Assembly (NCBI RefSeq): GCF_041346925.1
Contig: NZ_CP166840.1
Location: 1-64,000 of the forward strand
Reading direction: 5' to 3'
Source of the DNA: Agaribacterium sp. ZY112
GTDB taxonomy: Bacteria; Pseudomonadota; Gammaproteobacteria; Pseudomonadales; Cellvibrionaceae
DNA: 64,000 nt
Program-made: the position numbers and the translations under genes
Notes under the pieces: model-generated
The model's input: only the letters and a program-made list of their open reading frames with translations
Told to the model about the DNA's origin: nothing
Databases searched by the model: none
Shown here: in pieces, positions 53,314 through 63,625 of the stretch
Position numbering within the stretch: position 1 is the stretch's first letter
How the letters are laid out: every line of letters starts with the position of its first letter

Positions 53314-55122
53314 TTAAGATTTAAGTATACGTACACCCAGCTCATTCATTTCACAGTTATTAGTATCTTTGCAAAACTCCAAGAGCATTTTTTCTGGCAT
53401 AGGCCGCGCGTAATAATACCCCTGAATCTGATCACAGCCTCTATCAAGCAACCATTGCGCTTGGGTTTTCCTCTCCACACCTTCGGCGATTACCTTAAGG
53501 TTCATATTGTGGGCCATATCGATAATCGATTTAGCAATAGAGGCATCTGTACCATCGGTTTCTATTTCATTAACAAAGCTACGATCGATTTTGAGTTTAT
53601 TAATCGGGAAGCGCTTTAAATAAGCCAGTGACGAATAGCCCGTACCAAAGTCATCAATCGCGAGCCCCAAGCCCATTTCAGACAGACAGTTTAATACCTG
53701 AATTGTCTCTGCTGGGTTTTCCATAGCGGAGCTTTCTGTCAGCTCCAACTCCAAATACTCGGGAGATAAGCGAGTCTCTAACAAGGTGCTAATCACCTGC
53801 TGCTCAATATGCTCTTGGCGAAATTGCCTAGGGCTCAAATTCACTGCGACTTTGCCAAAGTTAATCCCCTGCATTAACCAAGATTGAAACTGTGAGCACG
53901 CATGATACAAAACCCAATTGCCAAGCGGCTCAATTAAGCCTGTTTCTTCGGCAAGGGGAATAAAATCCCCAGGGCTAATCATGCCTCTTTGCTTATGCTG
54001 CCAACGGACTAAAGCTTCTAAACCACATATTTTACCGCTACTAATATCGATCTGAGGCTGATAGTGCAAACACAGCTCATTGTCATCTATTGCTTTACGT
54101 AAATCGTTTTCCAACAATAAATAATTAACGGCATTTTCAGCCATGGCTTTTACATAAAACTGAGTTCTATTTTTGCCATTACTTTTAGCTCGACTCATAG
54201 CTAAGTCAGCATATTTCAGTAGCTGATCAATGCCTTCACCATCTTTAGGGTAGAGGCTAATACCTATGCTTGCGGTGCAACGTAGTTCATGGCCCTGAAC
54301 CTCAACAGGCTCGGCTACACGCTTTAATAATTTATCCGCAATGTCTTCTATATCTTGTGGGCGCTCGATATTTTCTAGAACAATAACAAATTCATCCCCG
54401 CCTAAACGCGCAACGGTGTCGGTATCTCTCAACTCGTCTTTTAAGCGGAAGGCTATTTGCTTTAACAGTGTATCGCCCGCCTCGTGACTTAAGCTGTCAT
54501 TGATATTGCGAAATCGATCCAAATCGAATAAGAGCAAAGCAATATTGCCATTGGTTCGCTTAGCGCGAACAAGGCTCTTATGCACTCGATCATAAAACAG
54601 ACTGCGATTAGGTAAGCCGGTTAATCGATCGTGATAGCTCAGATAGCTTAATTGCGCCTGCTGCTCTTTCAGAGTTGTTTCGGTTGCTAAATCTGAAATG
54701 CCAGTTTCTACACCAATCGTAAAAATTAAGGTTTGGCCACTTTGCTCATCCAGCATTACTTTATGGGTGATGCTGTAGAGTTTTTTCTCCCCCTGCTTAT
54801 TTTGTACGCTCAGCTCCCAGTGTTCGAGCTGCTTATCCAATACAGCTGTAACAAGAGAGGGGCGAAAACGACGACTCACAAATTCGGGAAAAAGCTGGTG
54901 GGCGAAGTGGATGTCATCTAGCTCATTCGCCACCCCCTTTAAACTCAAGTGGTGGGGGCTTGCAAACAGCACTCGACCATTGACATCAACAGCAGAAACT
55001 AAGGAAGGCAAATGGCTCAATAGGCCCGCTAGAAAACCAGCAGGTTCAGGGCCTGAGTCCAAGAACTCGGTGATATGTCGTCCAAGCTTGGCAGCATTCT
55101 CTGCATAGAGTTGAGTCGGCAT
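53314..55122 (-). CDS. GGDEF/EAL protein with N-terminal PAS-like domain
   Basis: 602 residues. A PAS-like region (about 30-150) is followed by a GGDEF domain with intact GGDEF (241-245) and an upstream RxxD inhibitory site (RDTD at about 232-235), and an EAL domain with EALVRW (369-374), NLSPRQF and DDFGTGYSSL. Both active sites look intact, so it could make or break cyclic di-GMP. There are no membrane segments, so cytoplasmic. It is convergent with holA; no partner gene. Confidence 0.94.
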   Translation of the reverse strand: MPTQLYAENAAKLGRHITEFLDSGPEPAGFLAGLLSHLPSLVSAVDVNGRVLFASPHHLSLKGVANELDDIHFAHQLFPEFVSRRFRPSLVTAVLDKQLEHWELSVQNKQGEKKLYSITHKVMLDEQSGQTLIFTIGVETGISDLATETTLKEQQAQLSYLSYHDRLTGLPNRSLFYDRVHKSLVRAKRTNGNIALLLFDLDRFRNINDSLSHEAGDTLLKQIAFRLKDELRDTDTVARLGGDEFVIVLENIERPQDIEDIADKLLKRVAEPVEVQGHELRCTASIGISLYPKDGEGIDQLLKYADLAMSRAKSNGKNRTQFYVKAMAENAVNYLLLENDLRKAIDDNELCLHYQPQIDISSGKICGLEALVRWQHKQRGMISPGDFIPLAEETGLIEPLGNWVLYHACSQFQSWLMQGINFGKVAVNLSPRQFRQEHIEQQVISTLLETRLSPEYLELELTESSAMENPAETIQVLNCLSEMGLGLAIDDFGTGYSSLAYLKRFPINKLKIDRSFVNEIETDGTDASIAKSIIDMAHNMNLKVIAEGVERKTQAQWLLDRGCDQIQGYYYARPMPEKMLLEFCKDTNNCEMNELGVRILKS

Positions 55123-55413
55123 GATCCCTCATACGTCAAAATTGGGGCTTACTCTAACTATAGATGAGACTTTACCTAGCTTTCAGCTGTTCTTAGTCTT
55201 TGTAGGAATAGTTCAGCACAAAATTCGGCAAGCGCGGCACGTAATATAACCGAAAAACCAAAACGATTTAGGCGACCGAAATTAAAGGCATAAGAGGCCG
55301 CCCTAAAAGATCAAAAGAATAAGAAACGTAGAAGAGAAGAGGGGCAAAACCGCTTGGAGCGGGCTGCCCAGATATAACAAAAAACAATGCGCTAAAAGCA
55401 GTAGCTTAGCTTC
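55123..55413. other. Intergenic region between the GGDEF/EAL gene and rimO
   Basis: 291 bases without a recognisable gene, RNA or terminator. It holds the upstream region of the GGDEF/EAL gene; the rimO 3' end lies at 55414. Confidence 0.4.
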
Positions 55414-56799
55414 TTAGCTTTGCTCTACTAACTGAGCGGCAAACAAGTCGTAGTCGTCGGCACCTGTAATCTCGACATCGATAAAATCCCCAGCCTTTAC
55501 TTCGGCTAAGACGGCCTCAACATGCACAAGACCATCAATTTCAGGAGCATCAGCATAGGAACGTGCAGTGGCGGACCCGTCTTCGTGTACCTCATCGACC
55601 AAAACTTGCATCTCCCAGCCTATACGCTCTTGTAACTTGGCCGCGCTAATACGCTGCTGACATTGCATAAAACGCTGCCAGCGCTCTTCTTGAACGCCCT
55701 CTGGTACATGGTCAGGTAATTCATTCGCTGGCGCACCTTCAACTGGGCTGTACTTAAAGCAGCCAACCCTATCCAACTGAGCTTCTTCAAGCCAATCGAG
55801 CAGGAGCTGAAAATCTTCCTCGGTTTCACCAGGAAAACCAACAACAAAAGTAGAGCGAATCACCAGTTCTGGGCAGATTTCACGCCAGCGCTTGATACGC
55901 TCCAAGGTTTTTTCTTGATGCGCAGGGCGCTTCATCAACTTAAGAATACGTGGACTTGCATGCTGAAAAGGAATATCCAGATAAGGTAGAATTTTTCCTT
56001 CAGCCATTAAAGGGATCACCTCATCGACATGAGGATAGGGGTACACATAGTGTAAACGCACCCATACACCCATCTGCCCTAAAGCTTGGCACATATCTAA
56101 CATACGTGTTTTAACAGGCTGGCCCTGCCAAAAGCCGGTGCGATATTTAAGATCCACACCATAGGCGCTTGTATCTTGACTGATGACTAGCAGCTCACGA
56201 GTACCCGCATTAACTAGGCGTTCGGCTTCATCAAGCACCTGTCCAACTGGGCGACTGACAAGATCACCCCGCATGGCGGGGATAATGCAGAAAGTACAGC
56301 GGTGGTTACACCCTTCGCTGATTTTTAGATAAGCATAGTGCCGGGGCGTAAGCTTGACGCCTTGAGGCGGCACAAGATCCACCAAGGGATCGTGCACTTG
56401 TTTAACTGGAATATGCTGATGCACCGCTCCCATAACTTCTTCATAGGCGGCTGGGCCGGTAACACTGAGCACCTCTGGGAAGCTCTCTTTGATGACTTCG
56501 GCATCATTGCCCTTGCCCATACAGCCAGTAACAATCACCTTGCCGTTTTCTTTCATCGCTTCACTGATTGCATCTAAGCTTTCTTGCTTAGCACTATCGA
56601 TAAAGCCACAAGTGTTGACCACAACCACATCGGCATCATCATAGCTAGGAACAACATCGTAACCATCTAGGCGCAATTGCGTAAGTATTCGCTCACTATC
56701 AACCAAGGCCTTTGGACATCCTAAGCTTACAAAGCCAACTCGCTGGTTTTCATCACCGTCTAAGGCCTGCTCTTTAGGGTCGATTGTCTCTACGCTCAT
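55414..56799 (-). CDS. rimO: Ribosomal protein uS12 methylthiotransferase
   Basis: 461 residues from ATG 56799; GTG at 56805 is a possible earlier start. It has [18 protein letters not shown] at the N-terminus, [16 protein letters not shown], the radical [18 protein letters not shown], and a C-terminal TRAM region. It methylthiolates an Asp of ribosomal protein S12. MiaB in this window is its paralogue with a tRNA substrate. Confidence 0.95.
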   Translation of the reverse strand: MSVETIDPKEQALDGDENQRVGFVSLGCPKALVDSERILTQLRLDGYDVVPSYDDADVVVVNTCGFIDSAKQESLDAISEAMKENGKVIVTGCMGKGNDAEVIKESFPEVLSVTGPAAYEEVMGAVHQHIPVKQVHDPLVDLVPPQGVKLTPRHYAYLKISEGCNHRCTFCIIPAMRGDLVSRPVGQVLDEAERLVNAGTRELLVISQDTSAYGVDLKYRTGFWQGQPVKTRMLDMCQALGQMGVWVRLHYVYPYPHVDEVIPLMAEGKILPYLDIPFQHASPRILKLMKRPAHQEKTLERIKRWREICPELVIRSTFVVGFPGETEEDFQLLLDWLEEAQLDRVGCFKYSPVEGAPANELPDHVPEGVQEERWQRFMQCQQRISAAKLQERIGWEMQVLVDEVHEDGSATARSYADAPEIDGLVHVEAVLAEVKAGDFIDVEITGADDYDLFAAQLVEQS

Positions 56800-56935
56800 G
56801 GTCACTACTGCAATAATAAGAAGGGGCGCGAATTATAACGAACGTGAGCCAAAGAGCCAGCTTGCTGATCAGTTTTTATGCAAGCCGTCCCTCCTTCCTA
56901 AAGCCAAACTTGGCGCCATTATTAATAAAAACGAA

Positions 56936-57463
56936 TTAGTTCACTAAGCTCATCACCGCATCCAATACGCTCTGCTTAAGCTCGTCATTCTTTGGCTCTT
57001 GCTTTTCAAGGTCAAATTGATCATAAAAACTCGCTACGCTTAGTTGCGCTTTTAAGTCCGCGCCAAAGTGTGGAGCCGAGTTCGCTGCAGTGTTTAAGAC
57101 TCGTTGAGCCCCACCAGGGCCTGGTGACGTCGCTAAAAACACGGCCGGCTTATTCTGAAATACCTTCATATCTACTCGAGAAGTCCAATCGAATAAATTT
57201 TTATACGCCGCCGTGTAACTGCCATTATGCTCAGCAAACGCGATAAGTAACGCATCAGCTTCGCCTAGTTTTTTGTAAAACGCCTGAGCCTGCTCAGGCG
57301 AACCCAACTCTTTCTCTCTATCTTCACTGAAAAGCGGCATCTCATAATCATTGATATCAATAAGCTCAAGCTCACTATTCGGTATTTGTGATGCTGCATA
57401 AGTAACTAACTGCTTGTTAATTGAGTGCCTACTACTTGATGCTGCAAGTGCGATAACTTTCAT
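56936..57463 (-). CDS. NADPH-dependent FMN reductase family protein
   Basis: 175 residues from ATG 57463 (MKVIALAASSSRHSINKQLV, the flavodoxin-like phosphate-binding loop); 57469 adds MI. AFAEHNGSYTAAYKNLFDW and FLATSPGPGGAQRVL match the NAD(P)H-dependent FMN/azoreductase family. It likely reduces flavins or quinones in the cytoplasm. Same strand and close to the VOC gene, which starts upstream, so possibly co-transcribed. Confidence 0.9.
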   Translation of the reverse strand: MKVIALAASSSRHSINKQLVTYAASQIPNSELELIDINDYEMPLFSEDREKELGSPEQAQAFYKKLGEADALLIAFAEHNGSYTAAYKNLFDWTSRVDMKVFQNKPAVFLATSPGPGGAQRVLNTAANSAPHFGADLKAQLSVASFYDQFDLEKQEPKNDELKQSVLDAVMSLVN

Positions 57464-57520
57464 AATCATCCCCTCATCCTTTGTATTAAATCGATACTTT
57501 ATCGTTAACAGCTTGCTGAT

Positions 57521-57949
57521 TTAGTCAGCAAGCTTAAGCTTGTCTAAGCCCTGATATTCAACAAACTCAATCACATTGCGATCAGGGTCTCTTATAAAGA
57601 TTGAGCTACCTGTAGGGTGGTGCATAGGGCCGCCACTTAGCTCTATGCCCTGCTCAGCTAAATCACTCTGCATCTGCGCCACACTGTCAACCTCTAAGGC
57701 CACATGGGTATAACCTGTGTACTTCTCAGCTACATCCATCAAGTGGTTCAATGGTTCATCTTGCTTTGCATTCAAAATGAAGTTGATATTAATACCATGC
57801 TCATTTTCCATGATCGCAACAGGTTCCGGCCCCAAAGGCCCCGCAACAAAATCAAAGCCCAACTTACTGTAAAAAACTCGGCTTCTCTCTAATTCACTAA
57901 TACGTAAGCCAATATGGTTAACTCGTGTTATTGCCTGCATCTCTTTCAC
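57521..57949 (-). CDS. VOC/glyoxalase-fold protein
   Basis: 142 residues. HIGLRISELERSRVFYSKLGFDFV, HVALEVDSVAQMQSDLAEQG, and FIRDPDRNVIEFVEY give the vicinal-oxygen-chelate fold with a metal triad (His-12, His-77 and Glu near 131 by position). Family members include glyoxalase I-like lyases, resistance and dioxygenase proteins. Divergent from the LysR gene, which is a likely regulator. Substrate unknown. Confidence 0.9.
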   Translation of the reverse strand: MKEMQAITRVNHIGLRISELERSRVFYSKLGFDFVAGPLGPEPVAIMENEHGININFILNAKQDEPLNHLMDVAEKYTGYTHVALEVDSVAQMQSDLAEQGIELSGGPMHHPTGSSIFIRDPDRNVIEFVEYQGLDKLKLAD

Positions 57950-58136
57950 CTAACCCACTTTATTTTCTTAGCTCGAGTCGAGTCGCTCAACGCAACTTCT
58001 AACTCAACTCTCACCTGCTGAAGACCATAGTAACTGTTCCACTGTGAATGATAAGATAGTCAAACTGGGACTCACCGTTCCATATATGGAACACCTGAAT
58101 CGATTCAACTATCGACCAATAGCTAAATGGGCTCAT

Positions 58137-59039
58137 ATGAAAAGCAACAAAATGGACCTCAATGATACTCGGTTGTTTGCCAAGGTCGCAGAATGCGGTG
58201 GTATCAGTGCCGCAGCTAGAGCTCTTGAGCTACCTAAAAGCAAGGTCAGCCGACGTATCAGTGCTCTAGAGCAAAGCTTAAATGCTGGCTTATTGGAGCG
58301 CACAACCCGTGCCATAAAACTCACCGAAGCCGGTAAGTTGTTTTATCAGCATTGCAAACGTATCGTTGAAGAAGCCGATAATGCCGAGCACAGCATTCAA
58401 GAGTTATTGGATGTACCAAGAGGCATATTGAGAGTCAGCACGTCTATCTCTATGGGGCAGGAGCTTATCGCACCTGTGCTGGGGGAGTTTATGCAGGCTT
58501 ATCCCGAAGTTGAAATAGACCTACAACTTAATAATCGTAGGGTCGACCTTACCAATGAAGGCTTTGATTTGGCTTTGCGTGTTGGCAAACTCGAAGACAG
58601 CAGTTTGATTGCAAGAAAGCTCGGCCAAGGTAAAGCCCGCTTATTTGCAAGCCCAAGCTACCTTGATTCAGCGCCAGCGATTCATTCGGTTCAAGACTTA
58701 CACAAACAGCGCTGTCTGATTATGAGTGATGCGGTTAAAAACAAACGCTGGCTGCTCGAAAGCATAGAGGGGGCCATGGAAATCAGCATTCCCTCTATGC
58801 TCAGCATTAATGATTTTTATTGTTTGCAACAAGCCGCCATCAACGGTGCCGGTATTGCTTTCATTCCAGATTATTTATGCCGTGAGGCACTTAAACAAAA
58901 ACAGCTGGTTCCAGTACTTAGTGAGTGGCAGAGCCCCGGGTTCTCTTATTACGCAATGTACGAAAGTCGCCGCGGCATGACACAAAAAATGCAGGCCTTT
59001 TTAAGTTTTTATGAAAAGCGTTTTAACAAGCTAAGATAA
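58137..59039 (+). CDS. LysR-family transcriptional regulator
   Basis: 300 residues from ATG 58137; an ATG at 58152 (MDLNDTRLF) and a longer frame to 58044 are alternatives, none with a clear ribosome site. The N-terminal winged HTH (LFAKVAECGGISAAARALELPKSKVSRRISALEQ) is followed by the LysR substrate-binding domain. The divergent position implies control of the VOC and FMN-reductase genes. Effector unknown. Confidence 0.93.
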   Translation: MKSNKMDLNDTRLFAKVAECGGISAAARALELPKSKVSRRISALEQSLNAGLLERTTRAIKLTEAGKLFYQHCKRIVEEADNAEHSIQELLDVPRGILRVSTSISMGQELIAPVLGEFMQAYPEVEIDLQLNNRRVDLTNEGFDLALRVGKLEDSSLIARKLGQGKARLFASPSYLDSAPAIHSVQDLHKQRCLIMSDAVKNKRWLLESIEGAMEISIPSMLSINDFYCLQQAAINGAGIAFIPDYLCREALKQKQLVPVLSEWQSPGFSYYAMYESRRGMTQKMQAFLSFYEKRFNKLR

Positions 59040-59065
59040 TAAACCCTTTACAAAGGTGATTAAGC

Positions 59066-60502
59066 CTAACCTGAGCGATCAGCAGCATTTCGAACAAAAC
59101 GATAAACCAACAATCCCAGTGCAGCTAGCAATAAGCTGGCATTAACAGCCCAAGAAGCAGCTAAAGAACCTAAAAAAGAAAATACAAAACAATGCACAAA
59201 CACGAGAGCGATAAGCGATAGAGCCAAAACTAAAATTAGATAAGAGCGCAAACGCAAGAGACTGATTTTTACTCCATTAGCTATTGCTATCGCGGCTAAT
59301 AATGTACTAAAAAAAGCCAACGACAAAGCTGTAGAAAACATCAGAAATGCGACCGCGCTACCGACAAGAGCTAGAGGCACACCCCAGACTATGGCCGACC
59401 ACGTACGATCTAAATAATCAGCTTTTGCACGTTTACACAACCAGATATTAATACCAGTAACTGAAATAACAGTTAGCATACATCCAAGAGCAAAATACAA
59501 CCAACGAACACCCCAACCACCAAACCAACCAAAGTGAACCCTGTAAAGTGAATACAAAAACTGACGCCCAGAATGGCCCGAGGCTAAACCTTGAGTGTTC
59601 ATATAACGGCCATCAGAGTAAAATCGGTAGATTTCAGAGTAGGTAAAACGCCCCGGCAAGACCGCTGCAAGCTCAATAAACTGGGTCTCGTTACCAAAGT
59701 TTTGCACGACTGCATAAATAGGCTCTGCTTCAGGTTCCAGCTCAGCCAAATTAATTAAAACCTGATTAATATTTGGTTTTTGTACTAATTCTTTAATTAC
59801 AGGGTCTTTACCATAAACATCGTCAAACAAGGCGTTACGATCCCCGTCGTATAAAGCCGAAGCTGCCAGTAAAACTAAAAAACCGACCAAGCCATAAAAG
59901 GCCCCTGTAAGCGCAATCATAATATGAAAGGGTAAGCCCCATACAGATAAACGATTATGAATATCAGTTTGCTCAATACGGCTGCGTCCCCCAAGACGCA
60001 ATTGAAAAGCCTGCTTAATTATTCCCGGATGCCCTACCAAACCAGAAATAATCAACGAGACCAACATCGCGCCGACTATACTAACGACAATCAAACCTAA
60101 CGAAGAAGGCATGTGTAAATGCACATGTAGCTGTTCTAAAAAATGCGCAATACCATCCTCTGTCGGACTGTCTATATTACCGTCAGCATCTGTCCACCAA
60201 GAATGATCTCTATCAGCTACATGTATTCTCGGTAGCTGCTCGGTAGGTAAAACAACATAAATAGACTCCGGTATATCAGTAACACGGCTTAAATATTCAT
60301 CTAAAGCCTTATCCGCAGACACACCATCTACAGAATAAAATTCAGGCACTTCTGGTTGCTGCCAACGCTCCCAGGATTCACTAAAAACGAGTAGCGTCCC
60401 CGTTAAGCAAATAACATACATCAAAGCGCCAACAATCAAACCAATAGAGGAATGAGCTGACATCGATTTCTTAATCGAGGCCGCAGAGAAAGGAAAGTTC
60501 AT
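59066..60502 (-). CDS. PepSY-associated membrane protein
   Basis: 478 residues with at least four membrane helices including an N-terminal one (SIGLIVGALMYVICLTGTLLVF), a large periplasmic PepSY-type region and a further helix cluster toward the C-terminus. The HxHxH-type LEQLHVHLHMPS resembles PepSY iron-uptake proteins (PiuB-like), thought to help reduce ferric siderophores. It is the last gene of the TonB-receptor operon, with a 2-base gap to the gene upstream. Confidence 0.88.
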   Translation of the reverse strand: MNFPFSAASIKKSMSAHSSIGLIVGALMYVICLTGTLLVFSESWERWQQPEVPEFYSVDGVSADKALDEYLSRVTDIPESIYVVLPTEQLPRIHVADRDHSWWTDADGNIDSPTEDGIAHFLEQLHVHLHMPSSLGLIVVSIVGAMLVSLIISGLVGHPGIIKQAFQLRLGGRSRIEQTDIHNRLSVWGLPFHIMIALTGAFYGLVGFLVLLAASALYDGDRNALFDDVYGKDPVIKELVQKPNINQVLINLAELEPEAEPIYAVVQNFGNETQFIELAAVLPGRFTYSEIYRFYSDGRYMNTQGLASGHSGRQFLYSLYRVHFGWFGGWGVRWLYFALGCMLTVISVTGINIWLCKRAKADYLDRTWSAIVWGVPLALVGSAVAFLMFSTALSLAFFSTLLAAIAIANGVKISLLRLRSYLILVLALSLIALVFVHCFVFSFLGSLAASWAVNASLLLAALGLLVYRFVRNAADRSG

Positions 60503-60504
60503 AA

Positions 60505-61050
60505 TTAAAAATAAATCGTAATTAAAGAAAGAACTGCAGCCGCAGTAAGATAGCTAGCATCAAGTAACAGTTTTTTTCTAAAACAAATTAAAAAGCTTGT
60601 TGAACCAAGCAGCACAGGATAAAAGATGGAAACAAAAGCCATCTGACTAATATTATCTACCGGCAGTGCTAACGACACAGCCAAGCTAATCGCGCAAGTA
60701 GTAGCAATACAATAAGGTCCAGCAAGAATAAACAGAGCCAATTTTCCATGCCATGACGATGAAAAAGGCAGATATTCACTTGCTACAACCTTATGACTAA
60801 CCACTTTAAAGCTAGCTCGACACAACAGCAGTAATACCGCAAATAGACTCACTTGTAACAAAGCAATAGCAATACCAAACTCAGGACCAAAGTGATTCAC
60901 ACTCAAACCTATACCACTAAGAATAACAAGCCAGGCCAGTGGCGACAGAAGCCGCCCTGACCATTTACTAGATCTCTGTATTATTAATAAAGAGAATAAG
61001 CCTGCACTAACAAATAGAACTGGCAGTAAAGCCATTAAGCTAAAGCCCAT
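60505..61050 (-). CDS. Polytopic membrane protein of unknown function in an iron-uptake operon
   Basis: 181 residues with about five to six hydrophobic segments and few charged residues. It is flanked at 2-base spacing by the TonB receptor and the PepSY gene, so co-transcribed and probably co-functional in iron uptake. Small membrane proteins of several DUF families are often found between such genes, but I cannot name one. Confidence 0.82.
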   Translation of the reverse strand: MGFSLMALLPVLFVSAGLFSLLIIQRSSKWSGRLLSPLAWLVILSGIGLSVNHFGPEFGIAIALLQVSLFAVLLLLCRASFKVVSHKVVASEYLPFSSSWHGKLALFILAGPYCIATTCAISLAVSLALPVDNISQMAFVSIFYPVLLGSTSFLICFRKKLLLDASYLTAAAVLSLITIYF

Positions 61051-61052
61051 AA

Positions 61053-63257
61053 TTAAAACTCGTAGCGAACTCGGCCAATAACAGTACGAGCATTACCTGG
61101 GAAGCAATCCCCACGCGATAAACACGTTGCCTGGTAATCTTTATCAGTAAGATTGCTGACATTGACTGATACATCCCAGCTTGAGAAGGCATAGCCCAAC
61201 ATTAAATCAGCAAGACTGTGTGAAGGAGTCTCAATAATGTCTTGCCCGCCCCAACTGGTGCCCACATAACGTAAGCCTGCGCCCGCTTTAAAACCATTGG
61301 CGGCGCCATAGCCTAACCACGTTGAAGCCTGCTGCTCTGGAACACTCGCAAAATGCTTGCCTTCAGAGGTTTCCGTATCGAGTTGCGTCAAAGCAAATTG
61401 CCAATCAAAAGCGCCAAGATTAACCAGCCCTTCAAACTCAACACCTTTCACTTTAGCAACGCCACTTTGCTGATCGTAGCCACCAGGTGATCCGTTCGGG
61501 TCTGTAAGGTTGCTTTGTTCAATCTCAAAAGCTGCAAGAGTGAATAGAGCGGGAAGCTGTTCAGGCTGATACTTCAGGCCGACTTCCACTTGCTGACCTT
61601 CTTGTGGTTTGAGCGCTTTCGCCTCGGGTCCGATGCCACTTGTACCAATAACTGGCTCAAAAGATTCGGCATAATTAATATACGGAGAAATACCCACCGA
61701 GGTTTTATACAAAATACCTAAACTGCTACTCAATGCATCGTCTTTTTGCGAGGTGCTTGTTGCAGAAGCCGGATCACTAACCGTCGTTTCGCTATCATCG
61801 TAGCGCAAACCCAAAGTTACATTAAGCTTGCCCCAGGTAATTTGGTCACTGACATAAACACCTAAGTCGACATTATTGGACTCAGGGTTTTTCGCATACA
61901 TACTCTCTAACTGCTGATACGCCGCATCGGGAATTTGGCCGTAATTAGGGCTAAAGACGTTTAACCACATAAGATCAGAAAAGCTTTGATCAGGCCCCTG
62001 AGTCGTATAATCATAACCAACGGCCCAAGCAGAATAGCCAGCACTCGTTGTGGTAACGTCTTGATATTGCAAGCCCATTAATACATTGTGACTTATCTCA
62101 CCGGTCGTTAAATCGGCACGTAAGCGAGTATCAATGGCGGCTTGTTCAGAAGTGGCATCGTTTCGATAAAAACTTCTAGGGACCATTCCATCTTTATACA
62201 AACTGCCGTCAGCATTATAAATAAAGCGATCGGCAGTTGTACTAAACGCTTGCCAAGCCTGTTGATAATCAGCAGAGGCGTCTGTGTAACGAGAAGTTAA
62301 CTCCCAACTCCATACTTCATTAAAAGCATGATCAGCCAATAAGGTAAGTGCAGTGGTGGTCGCGTTATAGTGATTAAAACCCGGCTCCCCCATATACCTA
62401 CTGTTTTCAATATACTTGCCATTAACTGCAGGATTTAAGGTGCCACTAATGGGTAAGAATTGTGCACCGGTATCACTTTCTGTGTCGGTGTAATTTAGTA
62501 ATAAAGTAATATTACTTTTTTCACTTGGACTCCAAGTAAACGAAGGCGCAAACACCTTTGTTTTATCACTGACATAATCTACTTGGGTGTCACTATCTCT
62601 ACCAACAGCAACAACACGATATAAAAACTCATCATCACTATCTATTGCACCAGTGCTATCTAGCGCTATTTGCTTGTGGTTAAAATTACCAAGCTCGGCA
62701 ACAATTTCCGTACGGCGCTCAGCTTTTGGACGCTTACTCACCACATTTAATAAACCGCCTGGAGAGCCTTTTCCATAAAGAACAGAAGCAGGCCCTTTTA
62801 ACACTTCAGTCTGCTCCAAGGTATAAACATCTGGGCGGGTGTTGTTGTAATTACCAAAGAGAGACTGCAAAGAATCTTGATATTGAGGTACTTCAAAACC
62901 ACGTACTCTCAACCAATCTCCGCGTGTAGCAAAACCAAAGGTTTGACCCGTTATGCCTGCACTGTAGTTAAAGGCCTGATCAATATGAGTCACCCCTTTA
63001 AGCTTCATATCAAGCTCATCAACAATACTCACCGAACGAGCGATATCAACAATAGGCACATCATCTTTTAATGCTGAATATCGGCCCAACTCCCCCATAA
63101 CAAGGGTCTCTTCTAACATAGACTCGCCAGCACCCGTTATAGGCTGAGCCTTCTCAGCCTGCGCTTTGTCGTCAACGTGAGCCTGTGTTTGAGCCCACAA
63201 CGGGCTTGAAAAGACAGTCACCAAAAATGGCAGTATCGCCTTCTTATTTAGCGTCAT
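61053..63257 (-). CDS. TonB-dependent siderophore receptor
   Basis: 734 residues from ATG 63257, which has a strong GGGGGGAA ribosome site; the longer frame to 63362 includes promoter sequence. A signal peptide (cleavage near 24, WAQTQA), a TonB-box-like EETLVMG at about 46-52, plug domain (YKxx... VLYGKGSPGGLLNVVSKRP) and a 22-strand barrel ending in RVRYEF. It imports ferric siderophores across the outer membrane with energy from TonB. The Fur box and downstream PepSY gene support iron regulation. The specific siderophore is unknown. Confidence 0.93.
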   Translation of the reverse strand: MTLNKKAILPFLVTVFSSPLWAQTQAHVDDKAQAEKAQPITGAGESMLEETLVMGELGRYSALKDDVPIVDIARSVSIVDELDMKLKGVTHIDQAFNYSAGITGQTFGFATRGDWLRVRGFEVPQYQDSLQSLFGNYNNTRPDVYTLEQTEVLKGPASVLYGKGSPGGLLNVVSKRPKAERRTEIVAELGNFNHKQIALDSTGAIDSDDEFLYRVVAVGRDSDTQVDYVSDKTKVFAPSFTWSPSEKSNITLLLNYTDTESDTGAQFLPISGTLNPAVNGKYIENSRYMGEPGFNHYNATTTALTLLADHAFNEVWSWELTSRYTDASADYQQAWQAFSTTADRFIYNADGSLYKDGMVPRSFYRNDATSEQAAIDTRLRADLTTGEISHNVLMGLQYQDVTTTSAGYSAWAVGYDYTTQGPDQSFSDLMWLNVFSPNYGQIPDAAYQQLESMYAKNPESNNVDLGVYVSDQITWGKLNVTLGLRYDDSETTVSDPASATSTSQKDDALSSSLGILYKTSVGISPYINYAESFEPVIGTSGIGPEAKALKPQEGQQVEVGLKYQPEQLPALFTLAAFEIEQSNLTDPNGSPGGYDQQSGVAKVKGVEFEGLVNLGAFDWQFALTQLDTETSEGKHFASVPEQQASTWLGYGAANGFKAGAGLRYVGTSWGGQDIIETPSHSLADLMLGYAFSSWDVSVNVSNLTDKDYQATCLSRGDCFPGNARTVIGRVRYEF

Positions 63258-63285
63258 TTTATTTCCCCCCAAGAGAAACAGATGC

Positions 63286-63314
63286 AAATGATTATGAGAA
63301 TGATTTCTATTATA
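63286..63314 (-). promoter_or_regulatory. Fur box and -10 upstream of the TonB receptor
   Basis: AAATGATTATGAGAATGATTTC (overall 63286-63307) matches the Fur consensus built from GATAAT/ATTATC units, with half-sites ATGATTATGAG and GAATGATTTC. On the - strand a -10 TATAAT lies at 63309-63314, so Fur would block initiation or early elongation when iron is plentiful. Confidence 0.7.
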
Positions 63315-63474
63315 CGCACACATAAATGATGAAGCCAGTGCCAAATGAAAAACACTGAGCACAGCGACTACGTTTTGAACTCAGCAATTAAGCGATATAG
63401 CGGGGGGAACTCTTAAGAAGCAGAAGTCGCAAAGAAGGGGGATTTAAAGATGCAATCAGCAAACGGCCCGAAAG

Positions 63475-63579
63475 CTAAACCATAGAGGCACGATCAAAAG
63501 AAGTTAGTGCTCCCGCCATCAGATGCAACACAGGATTAAAGCGCTCAAGCCAGAAAAACGGTGAAAAAGGCAAACTCAT
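63475..63579 (-). CDS. Possible 34-residue small ORF
   Basis: MSLPFSPFFWLERFNPVLHLMAG-like 34 residues, ending in TAG at 63475-63477. The reading frame stays open for about 23 codons upstream without a start codon, toward the GNAT gene. It could be the 3' remnant of a longer gene or a leader-like peptide. No ribosome site seen. Weak. Confidence 0.2.
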   Translation of the reverse strand: MSLPFSPFFWLERFNPVLHLMAGALTSFDRASMV

Positions 63580-63625
63580 ATCGGCCAGCTTAGCTTGTGT
63601 AAGGTAAGCGGACAGGGCATCAATA

